From Bacteroidales bacterium (GTDB lineage Bacteria; Bacteroidota; Bacteroidia; Bacteroidales; UBA4181): 23,138 nucleotides of DNA. The stretch is from the NCBI GenBank assembly GCA_031264715.1, contig JAISDP010000087.1, forward strand, positions 1 through 23,138. The letters are read 5' to 3'. Every line of letters begins with the position of its first letter. Within the stretch, counting starts at the first letter, position 1. A model generated the notes under the pieces. That model ran no database searches and had not been told where the DNA came from. It saw only the letters and a list, made by a program, of their open reading frames with translations. A program made the position numbers and the translations under genes. Positions 22,054 through 23,138 of the stretch are shown here, in pieces.

Positions 22054-23138
22054 ATGAAAACGCTAAAAATCTTAATATTTGTTGTGCTTGCGCTGAGCAT
22101 GGTTACGGGTTGCATGGACTTCGTACCGCCGAGACAGGAAGCAGTTGAAGTTGAAATTGAAATTGAACCTGTTTTGACAGGCAAAGGAGAAATGACCTAT
22201 TTTGAGGGCTTTACCATACCAGACAGGGTAATAACGTCCGTTGAGAAATGGAATGAACTGAAAGCCGCTATGCGCGACAGAGTTTACGGTTTAAATACTT
22301 TTGATGAAACAGATATCGATTTTTCTGCATATCAGGTAATCGCCATATTCGATGAAATGCACGGAAACGGTGGATGGAGCATTGATATTACCGGTATAGT
22401 TGAATATTCCGACAGAATCGTTATCAGTGTAACTCATCTGAAAACCGGAGATCCGTCACGCGTATTTACACAGCCTTATCATATTGTAAGGATACCGGCT
22501 TCTTCCAAAGAAATTGTTTTTCAGGAAGAAGACAATGGCTATGATGGAGAACCAAAAGAAATATCTTTTACGGAATATTCCTTAGCAAAAACCTCCTGTC
22601 AATGGACAAAGCTCAATAATAACGACGAAGCAGTCGTTATCAACAGCAACGAAGAATTGAACCGGTATGTTACCTGTACGGACAACGATTATCCGGCTAT
22701 TGATTTTTCGAAATACACCCTGTTAGTAGCTCACGGAACGGCAACTTCTTCCGTTGTTTCCGTCAACTGCAGCCGTTTGCAGCAAATTTCGGAACAAGGC
22801 TATACAATGAACGTTGATCTGGTTTTAGGGAACGCAACCGTTATGTCTCCCTGGCAGGTCGTTTTAATTACGGATAAAATAAACGCGCAGGGGGTGATTC
22901 TGAACCTGAACAAGCATTTTGGCACAGACAATACTTTACCTGCTTGCACGACAAGGATAGGTGATGCAGTCCATTATCTAACGGATTACCAAACAACGAT
23001 TCTAAAAGAATATTCTCAGGACCGAAGCCTCTCATCTCATATCGTAATTGCAAAACTGTTTGATGATACCGAACCAACAGCCTATTTAACTGTGGAACAT
23101 TTTTCAACCTATCGAATTTGCAATTACCCCCAGTATGC
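22054..23138 (+). CDS. Lipoprotein with PrcB-like domains (partial, cut by window end)
   Basis: The first 361 codons of a gene that runs off the window. The N-terminus is a lipoprotein signal (MKTLKILIFVVLALSMVTGC, acylated Cys20). Residues about 45-150 look like a PrcB C-terminal-type domain: the pattern VITSVEKWNEL, then IDFSAYQVIAIFDEMHGNGGWSIDI, then TQPYHIVRIP fits the family named after a subunit of the Treponema dentilisin protease complex. A second domain (about 170-285, with INSNEELNRY, IDFSKYTLLVAHG and SPWQVVLIT) repeats the same plan more loosely. What follows is unrecognised. The frame is also open upstream to an ATG at 21910 through the palindromes. I prefer 22054 because the signal peptide begins there; GTG 22051 is also possible. 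The codons here are AT-richer than in the Sus genes. Confidence 0.75.
   Translation, partial: MKTLKILIFVVLALSMVTGCMDFVPPRQEAVEVEIEIEPVLTGKGEMTYFEGFTIPDRVITSVEKWNELKAAMRDRVYGLNTFDETDIDFSAYQVIAIFDEMHGNGGWSIDITGIVEYSDRIVISVTHLKTGDPSRVFTQPYHIVRIPASSKEIVFQEEDNGYDGEPKEISFTEYSLAKTSCQWTKLNNNDEAVVINSNEELNRYVTCTDNDYPAIDFSKYTLLVAHGTATSSVVSVNCSRLQQISEQGYTMNVDLVLGNATVMSPWQVVLITDKINAQGVILNLNKHFGTDNTLPACTTRIGDAVHYLTDYQTTILKEYSQDRSLSSHIVIAKLFDDTEPTAYLTVEHFSTYRICNYPQY

Overview
The window looks like a chromosomal piece of a Bacteroidota (order Bacteroidales) genome. Four things point there: SusC/SusD-type outer-membrane uptake genes, a histone-like protein of the 'HU-related' group, promoters of the Bacteroidota form (TAnnTTTG about 21 bases downstream of a TTG/TTTG box), and an arginine/lysine-rich 29-residue ribosomal protein gene next to HU and the RNase G gene. 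No RNA genes, CRISPR arrays or complete transposase genes were seen.

Left part (1-7400), mostly housekeeping. On the minus strand, reading right to left, lie an HU-family DNA-binding protein, a 29-codon AURKAIP1/COX24-type ribosomal protein gene, a terminator hairpin, ribonuclease G (rng) and the disulfide reductase DsbD. mutY diverges from HU on the plus strand. It converges on a secreted tannase/feruloyl-esterase-family hydrolase. The start of dsbD carries an odd in-frame insertion with a run of nine G.

Middle (7290-11040). A palindrome-rich element and a good promoter precede a 920-residue AsmA-like envelope protein with a long charged coiled-coil tail. Then comes a 620-base stretch without an ordinary gene. 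It holds a miniature inverted-repeat element, 23-bp tandem repeats, a cruciform-like palindrome, and a compact transcription unit with its own promoter, a 39-codon ORF ending in (GA)18, and a strong terminator.

Right part (11040-21690), an apparent nutrient-uptake locus. An HU-related histone-like protein is followed by a repeat- and hairpin-rich leader, then susC, susD and a second susC without its own susD, all closely spaced. After a block of palindromic repeats comes a serine-type sulfatase. I infer a locus that binds, imports and desulfates a sulfated glycan, but the window holds no glycoside hydrolase, polysaccharide lyase or regulator that would identify the substrate.

Right edge (21690-23138). 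A second family of dispersed palindromes, also present near 7312, leads into the N-terminal 361 codons of a lipoprotein with PrcB-like domains, cut by the window end.

Gene families were assigned by reading motifs. No database searches were run.
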